A stretch of 64,000 bases of DNA, taken from assembly GCF_009856825.1 (NCBI RefSeq), contig NZ_WVTD01000001.1, positions 372,001-436,000 of the forward strand, given 5' to 3'. Under the pieces are notes generated by a model, which was not told the origin of the DNA, ran no database searches, and worked only from the letters and a program-made list of their open reading frames with translations. The stretch comes from Novosphingobium silvae. Lineage in GTDB: Bacteria; Pseudomonadota; Alphaproteobacteria; Sphingomonadales; Sphingomonadaceae. Positions within the stretch are counted from its first letter, which is position 1; each line of letters starts with the position of its first letter. The position numbers and the translations under genes are program-made. Of this stretch, positions 1-7,375 are shown piece after piece.

Positions 1-1342
1 GCAGGAACACCGCCACGATCGAGAACGTGGTCGCGACGACAGCGAGGCCGATCTCGTCCGCGGCGTCGATCGAGGCCTGGTACGCGCTCTTGCCCATGCG
101 CATGTGTCTGACGATGTTCTCGATCTCGACGATGGCATCGTCGACCAGCACGCCCGCCACCAGGCTGAGCGCGAGGAGCGAGAGGAAGTTCAGCGAGAAG
201 CCGAGCAGGTCCATGAACCAGAAGGTCGGGATCGCCGAAAGCGGGATCGCAAGGGCCGAGATCATCGTTGCGCGCCAGTCGCGCAGAAAGAGGTAGACGA
301 TCACGATCGCCAGAACCGCGCCTTCGACCAGGGCCTCCATCGAACTGGTATACTGCCCGCGGGTGTAGTCCACCTGGCTGAACAGCTGCGTGATGTGGAT
401 GTCCGGGTGTTCCTTGCGGATCTGGTCGAGCTTCTTCGCCGCTTCGTCGTAGACGGTGACGTCGGATGCGCCGCGCGCGCGTTCGAAGCCGAAAGTCACC
501 ACTTCGCGCCCGTCCACCCGCGCAACATCCGTGCGGTCGGAATAGCCATCGAACACCTCGGCGATGTCGGCCAGCTTGACCGAGCGCCCGTTGCCCAGGT
601 TGATGCGCGTCTGCGACAGGGCATAGGCATCCTCGGCATTGCCGAGCACGCGAACCGACTGACGCGATCCCGCGATCTCCGCCTGGCCGCCCGCGGCATC
701 GACGTTCACCTGCCGCAGCACGTTGTTCACGTCGTTGGCGCTGACCCCCATCGCCACCATGCGGTTGGGATCGACCACCACGCGAATCTCGCGGTTGACG
801 CCCCCATCGCGCGAGACGGTCGCCATGCCGGGCACCGAGAGCAGGGTCTTGGAGATGGTGTCGTCGACGAACCAGCTCAGCTGCTCGATCGTCATGTCGT
901 CGGCGGCGACGGCGAAGTAGGCGAGGCTGCCGCCGCCGCCCGCCTCGATCTTTGAGACCTGCGGTTCGAGGATGCCTTCGGGAAGTTCGCCGCGCACCTG
1001 GTCGACCGCGTTCTTCACCTGCTGGGTGGCGACGTCGGGATCGGTGCCGACGGTGAAGAACACCATCGTCGTCGAACGGCCCTCCGAAGCGGTCGACTGG
1101 ATCTCGTCGACGCCGGGGATCGAGCGCACCGCGCCTTCGACGATCTGGGTGATCTGGGTCTCGATCTCGGTCGGCGCCGCGCCGGGCTGCGAGACGCCGA
1201 CGTGAACGCCGGGCAACTCGATGTCCGGCATGTTGTTCACGTCCATCCGGTTGAACGAGACGATGCCCGCGATCATCAGGCCGATGAAAAAGACGATGGG
1301 GATGATCGGATTGCGGATCGACCAGGCCGAGATGTTGCGCAT
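1..1342 (-). CDS. RND efflux permease, N-terminal part (AcrB/MdtB-like)
   Basis: Inner-membrane proton-driven RND efflux permease; only about the first 447 residues are in the window and the gene runs on past position 1. The start MRNISAWSIRNP with an immediate transmembrane helix (about residues 12-30) is typical of the family. A large periplasmic porter loop follows, with hydrophobic helices resuming near residue 345. TM4 holds LVDDAIVEIEN with the paired aspartates D401/D402 of the proton relay. The membrane-fusion gene ends 17 nt upstream, so both are cotranscribed as a tripartite pump. No TolC-type partner is in view. Substrate (drug, metal or other) cannot be decided; the HAE-type porter domain makes drugs or hydrophobic compounds likelier than metals. 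Confidence 0.93.
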   Translation of the reverse strand, partial: MRNISAWSIRNPIIPIVFFIGLMIAGIVSFNRMDVNNMPDIELPGVHVGVSQPGAAPTEIETQITQIVEGAVRSIPGVDEIQSTASEGRSTTMVFFTVGTDPDVATQQVKNAVDQVRGELPEGILEPQVSKIEAGGGGSLAYFAVAADDMTIEQLSWFVDDTISKTLLSVPGMATVSRDGGVNREIRVVVDPNRMVAMGVSANDVNNVLRQVNVDAAGGQAEIAGSRQSVRVLGNAEDAYALSQTRINLGNGRSVKLADIAEVFDGYSDRTDVARVDGREVVTFGFERARGASDVTVYDEAAKKLDQIRKEHPDIHITQLFSQVDYTRGQYTSSMEALVEGAVLAIVIVYLFLRDWRATMISALAIPLSAIPTFWFMDLLGFSLNFLSLLALSLVAGVLVDDAIVEIENIVRHMRMGKSAYQASIDAADEIGLAVVATTFSIVAVFL

Positions 1343-1359
1343 GGTTGCAGGCCCGTCCG

Positions 1360-2598
1360 TCAGTTGGCGGTGGAAGCGGCGGGCCGGGTCTTCACCTTGT
1401 CCCCGTCGTTGAGGAAGCCGCCTGCGCGAAGGACCACCTTCTCCGAGCCGTTGAGGCCGGACTTGATGGTGATGCCTCGGGCCGTGACCATGCCGGTGGC
1501 GACCGCGCGGCGGTGAACCTTGCCGGCATTGTCGACGACGTAGACGAACGAGCCCTTAGCATCGTTCTGGATCGCGGATTCGGGCAGCATCGGCGCGACG
1601 ACCGCCCCGCTTGCGATGACGGCGCTGGCAAAGCCGCCCGGGCGCAGGGCCGGATCGTAGCTCAGCGCGATGCGCGCGGTGCCCTGGCGGGTGTTGGTGT
1701 CGATCACGGGCGAGAGCTGCCAGACCTGCCCCTTGAAAGTGCGCCCCGATCCCACCGGCTTCACGTTGGCCTCCACGCCGACCCGCAGGGCCGCGAGATC
1801 GGCCTCCGACAGGTTGGCGAGCATTTCCATCTCGCCGCCCTTGGCGAGGCTGAACAGCACCCCGGTGCCGCCGCCGACCACCTGGCCAAGCTCAACGTTC
1901 CGTTCAAGGACGAGGCCAGCTGCGGGAGCGACGATGTTGAGACGGGCGTTCTGCGCACGCAGCTGGCCCAGCGTGGCCCGCGCGACGTTGACGCGCGCGA
2001 CGGCGGCGTCGCGGGTGGCGGTCAGACTGTCGATATCGGCCTTCGAGATGAAGCCGCGGTCCACGAGCTTCAGTCCGCGGTCGAGGTTGGACTGGGCGAT
2101 GCGCGCGTCTGCGGCGGCCACTTGTACCTGCGCCGCCTGGCTTGCGGCGGCCTGCGCCTGCACCGAACGGTCGATCACGGCAAGGACTTGGCCCTGCGCC
2201 ACCCAGTCGCCAGCGTCGACGCGAATCTCGCGCACCTCGCCGCCTTCGCCGACCGACCCCACCGGCATCGTGCGGCGCGCGCCCAGCGTTCCGGTGGCGG
2301 TGATCTCCCCGGCAACGGTGGAGCGGCCGGGCACGACGACAGTGACGACCGGCACCTGCGCGGCGCCCGTCCCTGCGGCCTCTTCCTTGGACCCGCCATG
2401 GACGAGGAACCAGATGGCAACGATCGCCGCGCCCACGACAGCGGCCACGATCCAGATCCAGCGGCGCGAGCGGCGTTCCTGCTCGGTGTCGATCGCCAGC
2501 GGATCGGCAGACGCGCCGCTTCCCCCGGCAGCGACATGCTCATGCGCATGGTTGCCGGTATCGACCCGGCCGGGTTCAATCTTGCTGTCGTAGTTCAT
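1360..2598 (-). CDS. RND efflux periplasmic adaptor (membrane fusion protein)
   Basis: HlyD/AcrA-type adaptor of 412 aa that links the permease encoded just downstream to an outer-membrane channel. A cytoplasmic tail (residues 1-45, with His and Gly) is followed by one membrane anchor (about 47-66), then the biotinyl-lipoyl-like first half (GDWVAQGQVLAVIDRSV), an alpha-helical hairpin (about 150-210), the second lipoyl half (NIVAPAAGLVLERNVELGQVV) and beta-barrel domains. The open frame extends 91 codons further upstream, but that part is not protein-like; MNYDSKIEPG at 2598 is the natural start. Anchoring by a TM helix instead of a lipid resembles MdtA/EmrA adaptors. First gene of the two-gene efflux operon. 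Confidence 0.93.
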   Translation of the reverse strand: MNYDSKIEPGRVDTGNHAHEHVAAGGSGASADPLAIDTEQERRSRRWIWIVAAVVGAAIVAIWFLVHGGSKEEAAGTGAAQVPVVTVVVPGRSTVAGEITATGTLGARRTMPVGSVGEGGEVREIRVDAGDWVAQGQVLAVIDRSVQAQAAASQAAQVQVAAADARIAQSNLDRGLKLVDRGFISKADIDSLTATRDAAVARVNVARATLGQLRAQNARLNIVAPAAGLVLERNVELGQVVGGGTGVLFSLAKGGEMEMLANLSEADLAALRVGVEANVKPVGSGRTFKGQVWQLSPVIDTNTRQGTARIALSYDPALRPGGFASAVIASGAVVAPMLPESAIQNDAKGSFVYVVDNAGKVHRRAVATGMVTARGITIKSGLNGSEKVVLRAGGFLNDGDKVKTRPAASTAN

Positions 2599-2830
2599 CC
2601 GGTCACCGCAAGCACCACACGCGCATCTCGGGCGGCGTGATTTCTCCCGCCGCACCTGCTTCCGCGCTCCCCCTTGGGCACGGACCGCAGTGTGGCACAA
2701 ATCCGTTCGTTCCATATACGTGCGGCAACTGAGTGGCAATCTGCAGTCGGTTCGCAGCCGATCTGCATCGACGAACGACTTCGATGCGGCTGCCCGGCGG
2801 GCTGGCCCTATATCGCTGGGCCATAATGTG

Positions 2831-2868
2831 AAAAGGCGACCACGAAGCCGTCCTCGTGGTCGCCTTTT
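2831..2868 (-). terminator. Strong Rho-independent terminator after sciP
   Basis: Perfect 15-bp inverted repeat (2831-2845 against 2854-2868) with an 8-nt loop; both arms end in AAAA/TTTT, so it could stop transcription on either strand. On the minus strand it follows the sciP stop codon by about 27 nt and shields the efflux operon from readthrough. Confidence 0.9.
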
Positions 2869-2895
2869 CATTTCCGGCGGTCTTGGCGGCCGGTT

Positions 2896-3195
2896 TCAGT
2901 ACTTCTGCTGGCGCTCGTAAAGGTCGCGGTAGTGCTGAATCCGCGTGACGCGCAGGCCCTGCATCCCCGACCGGTCGACCGCGCGCTGCCACGAGGCGAA
3001 TTCCTCGAGCGTGAGCTGATACCGCTCGCACACCTCGTCGATCGTCAGCAGTCCGCCATTCACGGCGGCGACGACCTCGGCCTTGCGGCGCACGACCCAG
3101 CGCGTGGTGTTCGCAGGCGGCAGCGAATCCACCGTCAGCGGTTCGCCAAGCGGTCCGATCACCTGCGCAGGCCGGATTTTCTGGTTCTCGATCAT
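2896..3195 (-). CDS. sciP: CtrA inhibitor SciP (DUF1153 family)
   Basis: Small helix-turn-helix protein (99 aa) of the DUF1153 family. In Caulobacter, SciP binds the response regulator CtrA and prevents it from activating its promoters in the new swarmer cell. The conserved core is visible: LPPANTTRWVVRRKAEVVAA, then GGLLTIDEVCERYQLTLEEF and a basic C-terminus ending VTRIQHYRDLYERQQKY. Length is close to the 91 aa of the Caulobacter protein. The start ATG overlaps the stop of the upstream ORF (ATGA), and TTAACC half-sites for CtrA lie roughly 90-120 nt upstream, inside that ORF. ctrA itself is in this window at 48.5 kb. Function is by family; the regulatory link is inferred. Confidence 0.92.
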   Translation of the reverse strand: MIENQKIRPAQVIGPLGEPLTVDSLPPANTTRWVVRRKAEVVAAVNGGLLTIDEVCERYQLTLEEFASWQRAVDRSGMQGLRVTRIQHYRDLYERQQKY

Positions 3196-3560
3196 TCTTG
3201 CCCTCGTCCGCCGCTCACATCAAACTCGGCGACCGCGGAAACATTTGCTCCAGCTGGCTTGCCATTGCTTGAACCATCAGGGTTAACGAATCTTGAGGAT
3301 TCTTGGTAAACGGTTAACGCCGATGCCGCGCAGCCGTGAAAGCTGCCCCGCCGGTACAGGCGCCGGGGACTGGCAGCGCTGACAGGCAGTGCCGGCTCCT
3401 TCTCGCGGGATGTGAAAAGTCGGGATCGCAATGCCTGCCAGTCCATCTGCTCCGGATCGCCCGGCATCTGGAGATCGACGAACCCAGCACGCGCGCGACC
3501 CTGCGCTTCCCCTGTTTCCGGGGAGTTATGTTCATGTGCGTTGTTCATGGACAGTGCCAT
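3192..3560 (-). CDS. Small hypothetical ORF overlapping the sciP start
   Basis: Possible protein of up to 122 aa that I do not recognise. It is hydrophilic, without signal peptide or membrane segment, and has an Arg-rich centre (SREKEPALPVSAASPRRLYR). In favour of a real gene: the stop and the sciP ATG share an ATGA overlap, as in translationally coupled pairs. Against: no convincing ribosome site, and the last 40 codons use rare-looking codons (TTA, TCA, AGA, CAA) and contain TTAACC motifs that look like promoter sequence for sciP. An alternative start is the second ATG at 3548. It may encode a small DUF-type partner of sciP or simply be the sciP leader region. Confidence 0.45.
   Translation of the reverse strand: MALSMNNAHEHNSPETGEAQGRARAGFVDLQMPGDPEQMDWQALRSRLFTSREKEPALPVSAASPRRLYRRGSFHGCAASALTVYQESSRFVNPDGSSNGKPAGANVSAVAEFDVSGGRGQE
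3281..3317 (-). promoter_or_regulatory. Candidate CtrA half-sites upstream of sciP
   Basis: Two TTAACC hexamers in the same orientation on the minus strand (plus-strand GGTTAA at 3281-3286 and 3312-3317), 31 bp apart, in an AT-richer patch 86-122 bp upstream of the sciP start. TTAACC(AT) is the core of the CtrA half-site known from Caulobacter. Whether this is the sciP promoter or chance within an ORF is not settled. Confidence 0.35.
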
Positions 3561-3678
3561 AACCCGGGTCTGGTCAAGGGATCGTAAAAACGAGCTTTAC
3601 GCATCCTTTACCGGTTCCGGCATCCAGCCGCGAAGGGACCCAAAACGCGGCAGGTAGGAAACAGGCCCGTTTCGCTGT

Positions 3679-4851
3679 ATGAGCGCGCCGACCATGACCC
3701 TTTCCGCAGACCTGTTTGCCGGGCTCGACCCGGCCGAGCTGTTCCAGCTTCCCGTTCCCCTTGCCGCTCGCCGCATCGTCGTCGCCATGTCGGGCGGCGT
3801 CGACAGCTCGGTCGTCGCCGCGCTTGCCGCAGCGAGCGGCGCCGAAGTGATCGGCGTCACTCTCCAGCTCTACGATTACGGCGCCGCGACCGGCCGCAAG
3901 GGCGCCTGCTGTGCAGGCGACGACATCCGCGACGCGCGCGCCGTGGCGGATCGCCTGGGCATCGCGCATTACGTCTTCGACCACGAGAGCGCCTTTCGCG
4001 AGGAGGTCGTAGAGCGCTTCGCTGACGACTATCTCGCGGGACGCACGCCCATCCCCTGCATCCGCTGCAACATGGGGCCCAAGTTCACCGACCTGCTGAC
4101 GATGGCCCGCGAACTGGGCGCGGACTGCCTTGCGACCGGTCACTACGTGCGCCGCGTGATGGGGGCTGCCGGGGCCGAGCTGCACCGCGCCTTCGATCCC
4201 GCGCGCGACCAGAGCTACTTCCTCTACGGCACGACCGAGGCCCAGCTCGACTACCTGCGCTTTCCCCTTGGCGGCCTGCCCAAGACCGAGACGCGCCGCC
4301 TTGCCGAAGCGGCGGGCCTGCGCAACGCGGCCAAGCCCGACAGCCAAGACATCTGCTTCGTGCCCGATGGCGACTACGCGAAAGTCGTGCGCTCGGTGCG
4401 CCCAGAAGGCGAGGCGCCCGGCGAGATCGTCCATGCCGAGACAGGCGCGGTGCTGGGCCGGCATCGCGGCGTGATCCACTACACCGTGGGGCAGCGGCGC
4501 GGACTGGAGATCGGCGGCCAGCCCGAACCGCTGTATGTGACCGGGATCGAAGCGCAGAGCCGGCAGGTTCGCGTCGGCCCGCGCCGCCTGCTCGCCACCG
4601 CGTCTGCCCGGGTGGTTGAAACCAACCGCATCGGTCCGCTGCCGGACGCGCCGCTCACCGCCAAGGTCCGCTCGCTCGCCAAGCCCGTGCCGGTCACTCT
4701 GGAAGGAGCGCTGGGTGACGGCGGCGAGGTGACGATCCGCTTCGCCGAGCCCGAATATGGTGTCGCGCCCGGCCAGGCGGCCGTCATCTACGCAGGCGAC
4801 CGGGTGGTCGGCGGCGGTTGGATCGATTCGACCGAGAGCGCGGCGGGCTGA
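3679..4851 (+). CDS. mnmA: tRNA-specific 2-thiouridylase MnmA
   Basis: Cytoplasmic enzyme that thiolates U34 in the anticodon of tRNA Lys, Glu and Gln, using ATP to adenylate the base and a persulfide as sulfur donor. The 390-aa protein has the PP-loop motif SGGVDSS at residues 38-44, the first catalytic cysteine in [11 protein letters not shown] (C130) and the second in [13 protein letters not shown] (C226), followed by the beta-barrel C-terminus. It is slightly longer than E. coli MnmA because of an N-terminal extension of about 30 residues; ATG 3694 would remove only five of these. The sulfur may come from the cysteine desulfurase pathway, and sufS lies 4 kb away. Its stop abuts the stop of the convergent gene. 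Confidence 0.97.
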   Translation: MSAPTMTLSADLFAGLDPAELFQLPVPLAARRIVVAMSGGVDSSVVAALAAASGAEVIGVTLQLYDYGAATGRKGACCAGDDIRDARAVADRLGIAHYVFDHESAFREEVVERFADDYLAGRTPIPCIRCNMGPKFTDLLTMARELGADCLATGHYVRRVMGAAGAELHRAFDPARDQSYFLYGTTEAQLDYLRFPLGGLPKTETRRLAEAAGLRNAAKPDSQDICFVPDGDYAKVVRSVRPEGEAPGEIVHAETGAVLGRHRGVIHYTVGQRRGLEIGGQPEPLYVTGIEAQSRQVRVGPRRLLATASARVVETNRIGPLPDAPLTAKVRSLAKPVPVTLEGALGDGGEVTIRFAEPEYGVAPGQAAVIYAGDRVVGGGWIDSTESAAG

Positions 4852-5271
4852 TCAGTCCCTCCAGGGCTCCAGCTGGCACCCCCTGCCCTCCCGGAAGTCG
4901 GCGCTGCGACTGGCGAGCATTGGCACCGAGCCGGTGACGGTGCGCGTTGCCGGGTCCTGCGTCAGCGAGACCATGCCGGCGATGCCGCTGAGGGGGGCTG
5001 ACTTGAGGTCTCCCTCGCAGGCGTCGAGCTCGCGCCCGGAAACGAAGCGGCAGACGCAGCCCACGCGCGCGCCATAGGCGGCGCCGACCTGCGCCTCTTC
5101 GCGAAGGCCCTTCCATGCGACGGCAAGCCATCCGCAAAGCGCCAGAAGCACCAGCAGGACAAGGTTGCGCTTCCAGCGGGAGGGTTGCCGCGTGGGGAGT
5201 GCGTCTTTCGCAGAAGCCCGATCCCTTGAGGAAACCTTGTCCCCCGCTCCGGAATTCCCGGCTGTTGCCAT
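4852..5271 (-). CDS. Small single-pass membrane protein, unknown function
   Basis: Hypothetical protein of 139 aa. A hydrophilic N-terminus (about 33 residues) is followed by one strong transmembrane segment (NLVLLVLLALCGWLAVAW, about 36-53) and an extracytoplasmic domain with four cysteines (VGCVCRF, DACEGD, GRGCQLE) that could form disulfides. No enzymatic motif is visible. The gene runs head-to-head with the lipoprotein gene at 5304, with only 32 bp between the two start codons, so the pair probably shares a promoter region and perhaps a role in the envelope. Its stop touches that of mnmA. Codon use matches the neighbours, so I consider it real. Confidence 0.75.
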   Translation of the reverse strand: MATAGNSGAGDKVSSRDRASAKDALPTRQPSRWKRNLVLLVLLALCGWLAVAWKGLREEAQVGAAYGARVGCVCRFVSGRELDACEGDLKSAPLSGIAGMVSLTQDPATRTVTGSVPMLASRSADFREGRGCQLEPWRD

Positions 5272-5303
5272 TCGTCAGCGCCTCGCACATCACACCGCGC
5301 GTC

Positions 5304-6467
5304 ATGCCGGTGCGCCGCCTCCCCCATATCCTCGCCCTCCTTGCGCTGCCAACCCTTCCCCTCGCGATGCTGGCTGCCTGTGGACAGTCCGGCCCGGAAG
5401 GCCCTCCTCCGCCCAGCGCCGAATCGCAGGCCGCGATCCGTGACGATGGAGGAGCGCCGCGCCAGGCGCTCGGCCGCGCCATCGACGCATTGTTCGACGA
5501 GGAAGCGGCCGGGCGGACGGACGCTCTCGTCGTCATGAAGCGCGGCTCGGTCATCGCCGAGCGCTACGGCGCCGGCGTTCGGGCCGAAACGCGCCTGCCC
5601 GCATGGAGCGTGGGCCAGTGCGTGACCGCGCTGATGATCGGCCAGCTGGTGAGCGACGGCCGGCTGCGGCTGAACGAATCGGCGCCGGTGCCGGAATGGC
5701 AGCGCCCCGGCGATCCGCGCGGCGCTGTGACGCTCAAGCAGCTGCTGCAGATGCGCTCGGGCCTGCGGCACGACGAAACGGCGGTGGCGGGCACCGGGAT
5801 GCTCGAGACCGAATCCGACCGCATGCGCATGCTCTTCCTCGACGGGCGCGACGACATGGCCGCCTACGCCGAGGCGCAGCCGTTGGAAGCCCCGGCGGGC
5901 AAGACCTTCGAGCACTCCTCCGCCAGCGCCGTCATTCTGGCCGACCTTGCAGCTCGGGTGCTTTCACCCGACAGCAACCCGGCAAGACGGCGACAGGCCG
6001 TGGGCGACTACCTGAGGAACCGCGTGCTTTTGCCGATCGGCATGAATTCGACCCTGGTGGAATACGACCGCGCGGGCACGATGATCGGCTCCGGCATGAT
6101 CCACGCGAGCGCGCGCGACTGGGCGAAGCTCGGGGAATTCCTGCGCCATTCCGGCTCGGTCGGCGGCGCGCAGATCCTTCCGCGCCGGTGGGTGCAGTTC
6201 ATGCTGGAGCCTTCTCCGCGCGAAGCGAACTACGGCGCGGGCGTGTGGCTCAACCGCGGGGAGGCGGGAGAGAATGCCCGCCTGTTCCCCGGCACCGCGC
6301 CGCGCAACCTGTTCGGGTGCCTGGGCGAATACGGGCAATACGTGGTCGGCTCGCCCGACCAGTTGCTGACGGTGGTGCGCATCGGCCAGAGCAATGCCGG
6401 GCAAAAGGGCGAATTGCACGACCGCCTGGGCGCGCTCCTGGCGCTGTTCCCGGGCGGACGGGAGTAG
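5304..6467 (+). CDS. Lipoprotein with serine-hydrolase (class C beta-lactamase) fold, active site lost
   Basis: Lipoprotein of 387 aa related to the beta-lactamase/penicillin-binding serine hydrolase family (COG1680). The start MPVRRLPHILALLALPTL leads to a lipobox LAAC, so the protein is predicted to be lipid-anchored in the periplasm. The family scaffold is clear (VSDGRLRLNESAPVPEWQ, PRGAVTLKQLLQMRSGL, LRNRVLLPIGMNSTLVEYD). However, the catalytic SxxK motif reads W-S-V-G-Q, the tyrosine of the Y-S-S motif is histidine (FEHSS), and the final H-G/H-x-G motif reads G-E-Y-G-Q. All three catalytic elements are therefore altered. It is probably a pseudoenzyme with a binding or structural role. 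Longer in-frame starts upstream overlap the divergent gene and are unlikely. Confidence 0.88.
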   Translation: MPVRRLPHILALLALPTLPLAMLAACGQSGPEGPPPPSAESQAAIRDDGGAPRQALGRAIDALFDEEAAGRTDALVVMKRGSVIAERYGAGVRAETRLPAWSVGQCVTALMIGQLVSDGRLRLNESAPVPEWQRPGDPRGAVTLKQLLQMRSGLRHDETAVAGTGMLETESDRMRMLFLDGRDDMAAYAEAQPLEAPAGKTFEHSSASAVILADLAARVLSPDSNPARRRQAVGDYLRNRVLLPIGMNSTLVEYDRAGTMIGSGMIHASARDWAKLGEFLRHSGSVGGAQILPRRWVQFMLEPSPREANYGAGVWLNRGEAGENARLFPGTAPRNLFGCLGEYGQYVVGSPDQLLTVVRIGQSNAGQKGELHDRLGALLALFPGGRE

Positions 6468-6524
6468 TAGCCCGCCCGAGCGAGCGCCGCGGCTTGGCAG
6501 CGGCGACGTCCGCGAGGCCGACGG

Positions 6525-6884
6525 TCAGATCGTGAAGCTCTCGCCGCAGCCGCAGGCGCCCTTGGCGTTGGGATTGTTGAAGACGAACCCTGCGGTGAAA
6601 TCGTCCTCCACCCAGTCCATCGTGCTGCCCACGAGGTACAGCACCGAAGCGCCATCGATGTAGAAGACGCCGCCGGGAGTCTCGATCTTCTCGTCGAAAC
6701 GCGCTTCCTCGGTCACGTAATCGACCGAATAGGCCAGGCCCGAGCAGCCGCGCCGGGGCGTGGAAAGCTTGACGCCGATCGCGCCCTCGGGCGCTTGCGC
6801 CATGAGCCGGGCGATGCGTGCCTCGGCGCTGGGCGTCAGCACGACGGCAGCGGGGCGGGCGCGGGTGGTCGTTGCAGTGCTCAT
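6525..6884 (-). CDS. sufA: Fe-S assembly A-type carrier SufA
   Basis: A-type iron-sulfur carrier (HesB/IscA family), 119 aa, which accepts clusters from the SufBCD scaffold and hands them to apoproteins. The three conserved cysteines are present: RRGCSGLAY (C47) and the C-terminal ACGCGESF (C111, C113). It is the last gene of the SUF operon; its ATG overlaps the sufT stop by one base (TGATG). A GTG one codon upstream (6887) is a possible alternative start. By sequence alone IscA, ErpA and SufA are hard to tell apart; the operon position decides for SufA. Confidence 0.94.
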   Translation of the reverse strand: MSTATTTRARPAAVVLTPSAEARIARLMAQAPEGAIGVKLSTPRRGCSGLAYSVDYVTEEARFDEKIETPGGVFYIDGASVLYLVGSTMDWVEDDFTAGFVFNNPNAKGACGCGESFTI

Positions 6885-7375
6885 CACAGCATCCCCAGTT
6901 CAAGCTTCGCCTCGTCGGACATCTTGGCCATGTCCCACGGCGGATCCCATACCAGATTGACTTCGCAGTCGCGCACGCCCGGCACGGCCGCGACGCGCAT
7001 TTCCACTTCGCCCGGCATCGATTCCGCCACCGGGCAGTGGGGCGTCGTCAGCGTCATCGTCACGGCGACCGCGGCTTCGGGGGAAACCTCCACGCCGTAG
7101 ATGAGCCCAAGGTCGTAGATGTTGACCGGGATCTCGGGGTCGAAGATCTCCTTCAGGGCGTCGATCACGCCATCGTAGATCGCCCCGCCCGGCGCTGCCG
7201 GATCGATGTCCTGCGGCTTTTCGGCCAGGAACCCGTCGAGATAGTCGCGCCTGCGCTCCGCAGGGGCCTCGGCCATGGTCGCGGCCGGAGCCGCCGCATC
7301 GTCGACACGGGCGCGCGGCGGCGTCGGCGCCGCGTCGATTTCCTCGACGCTGAAGGTTGGCTTTTCGTCACTCAT
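6884..7375 (-). CDS. sufT: SUF-associated MIP18/DUF59 protein SufT
   Basis: Fe-S maturation factor of the MIP18 (DUF59) family, 163 aa. Homologues assist insertion of Fe-S clusters into target proteins. The DUF59 core is visible from about residue 65 on: DALKEIFDPEIPVNIYDLGL, then TLTTPHCPVAESMP with the conserved cysteine, and a C-terminal VNLVWDPPWDMAKMSDEAK typical of SufT. The first 60 residues are Ala/Pro-rich and poorly conserved in type. The start ATG at 7375 overlaps the sufS stop (ATGA); a much longer open frame continues upstream inside sufS and is a shadow. Cotranscribed and probably translationally coupled with sufS and sufA. Confidence 0.93.
   Translation of the reverse strand: MSDEKPTFSVEEIDAAPTPPRARVDDAAAPAATMAEAPAERRRDYLDGFLAEKPQDIDPAAPGGAIYDGVIDALKEIFDPEIPVNIYDLGLIYGVEVSPEAAVAVTMTLTTPHCPVAESMPGEVEMRVAAVPGVRDCEVNLVWDPPWDMAKMSDEAKLELGML

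Noticed and set aside
6468..6524. GC hairpin between the convergent hydrolase-fold gene and sufA as terminator
   Set aside because: Only a 6-bp stem (CGCCGC/GCGGCG) and no T-run; not distinguishable from chance at this GC content.
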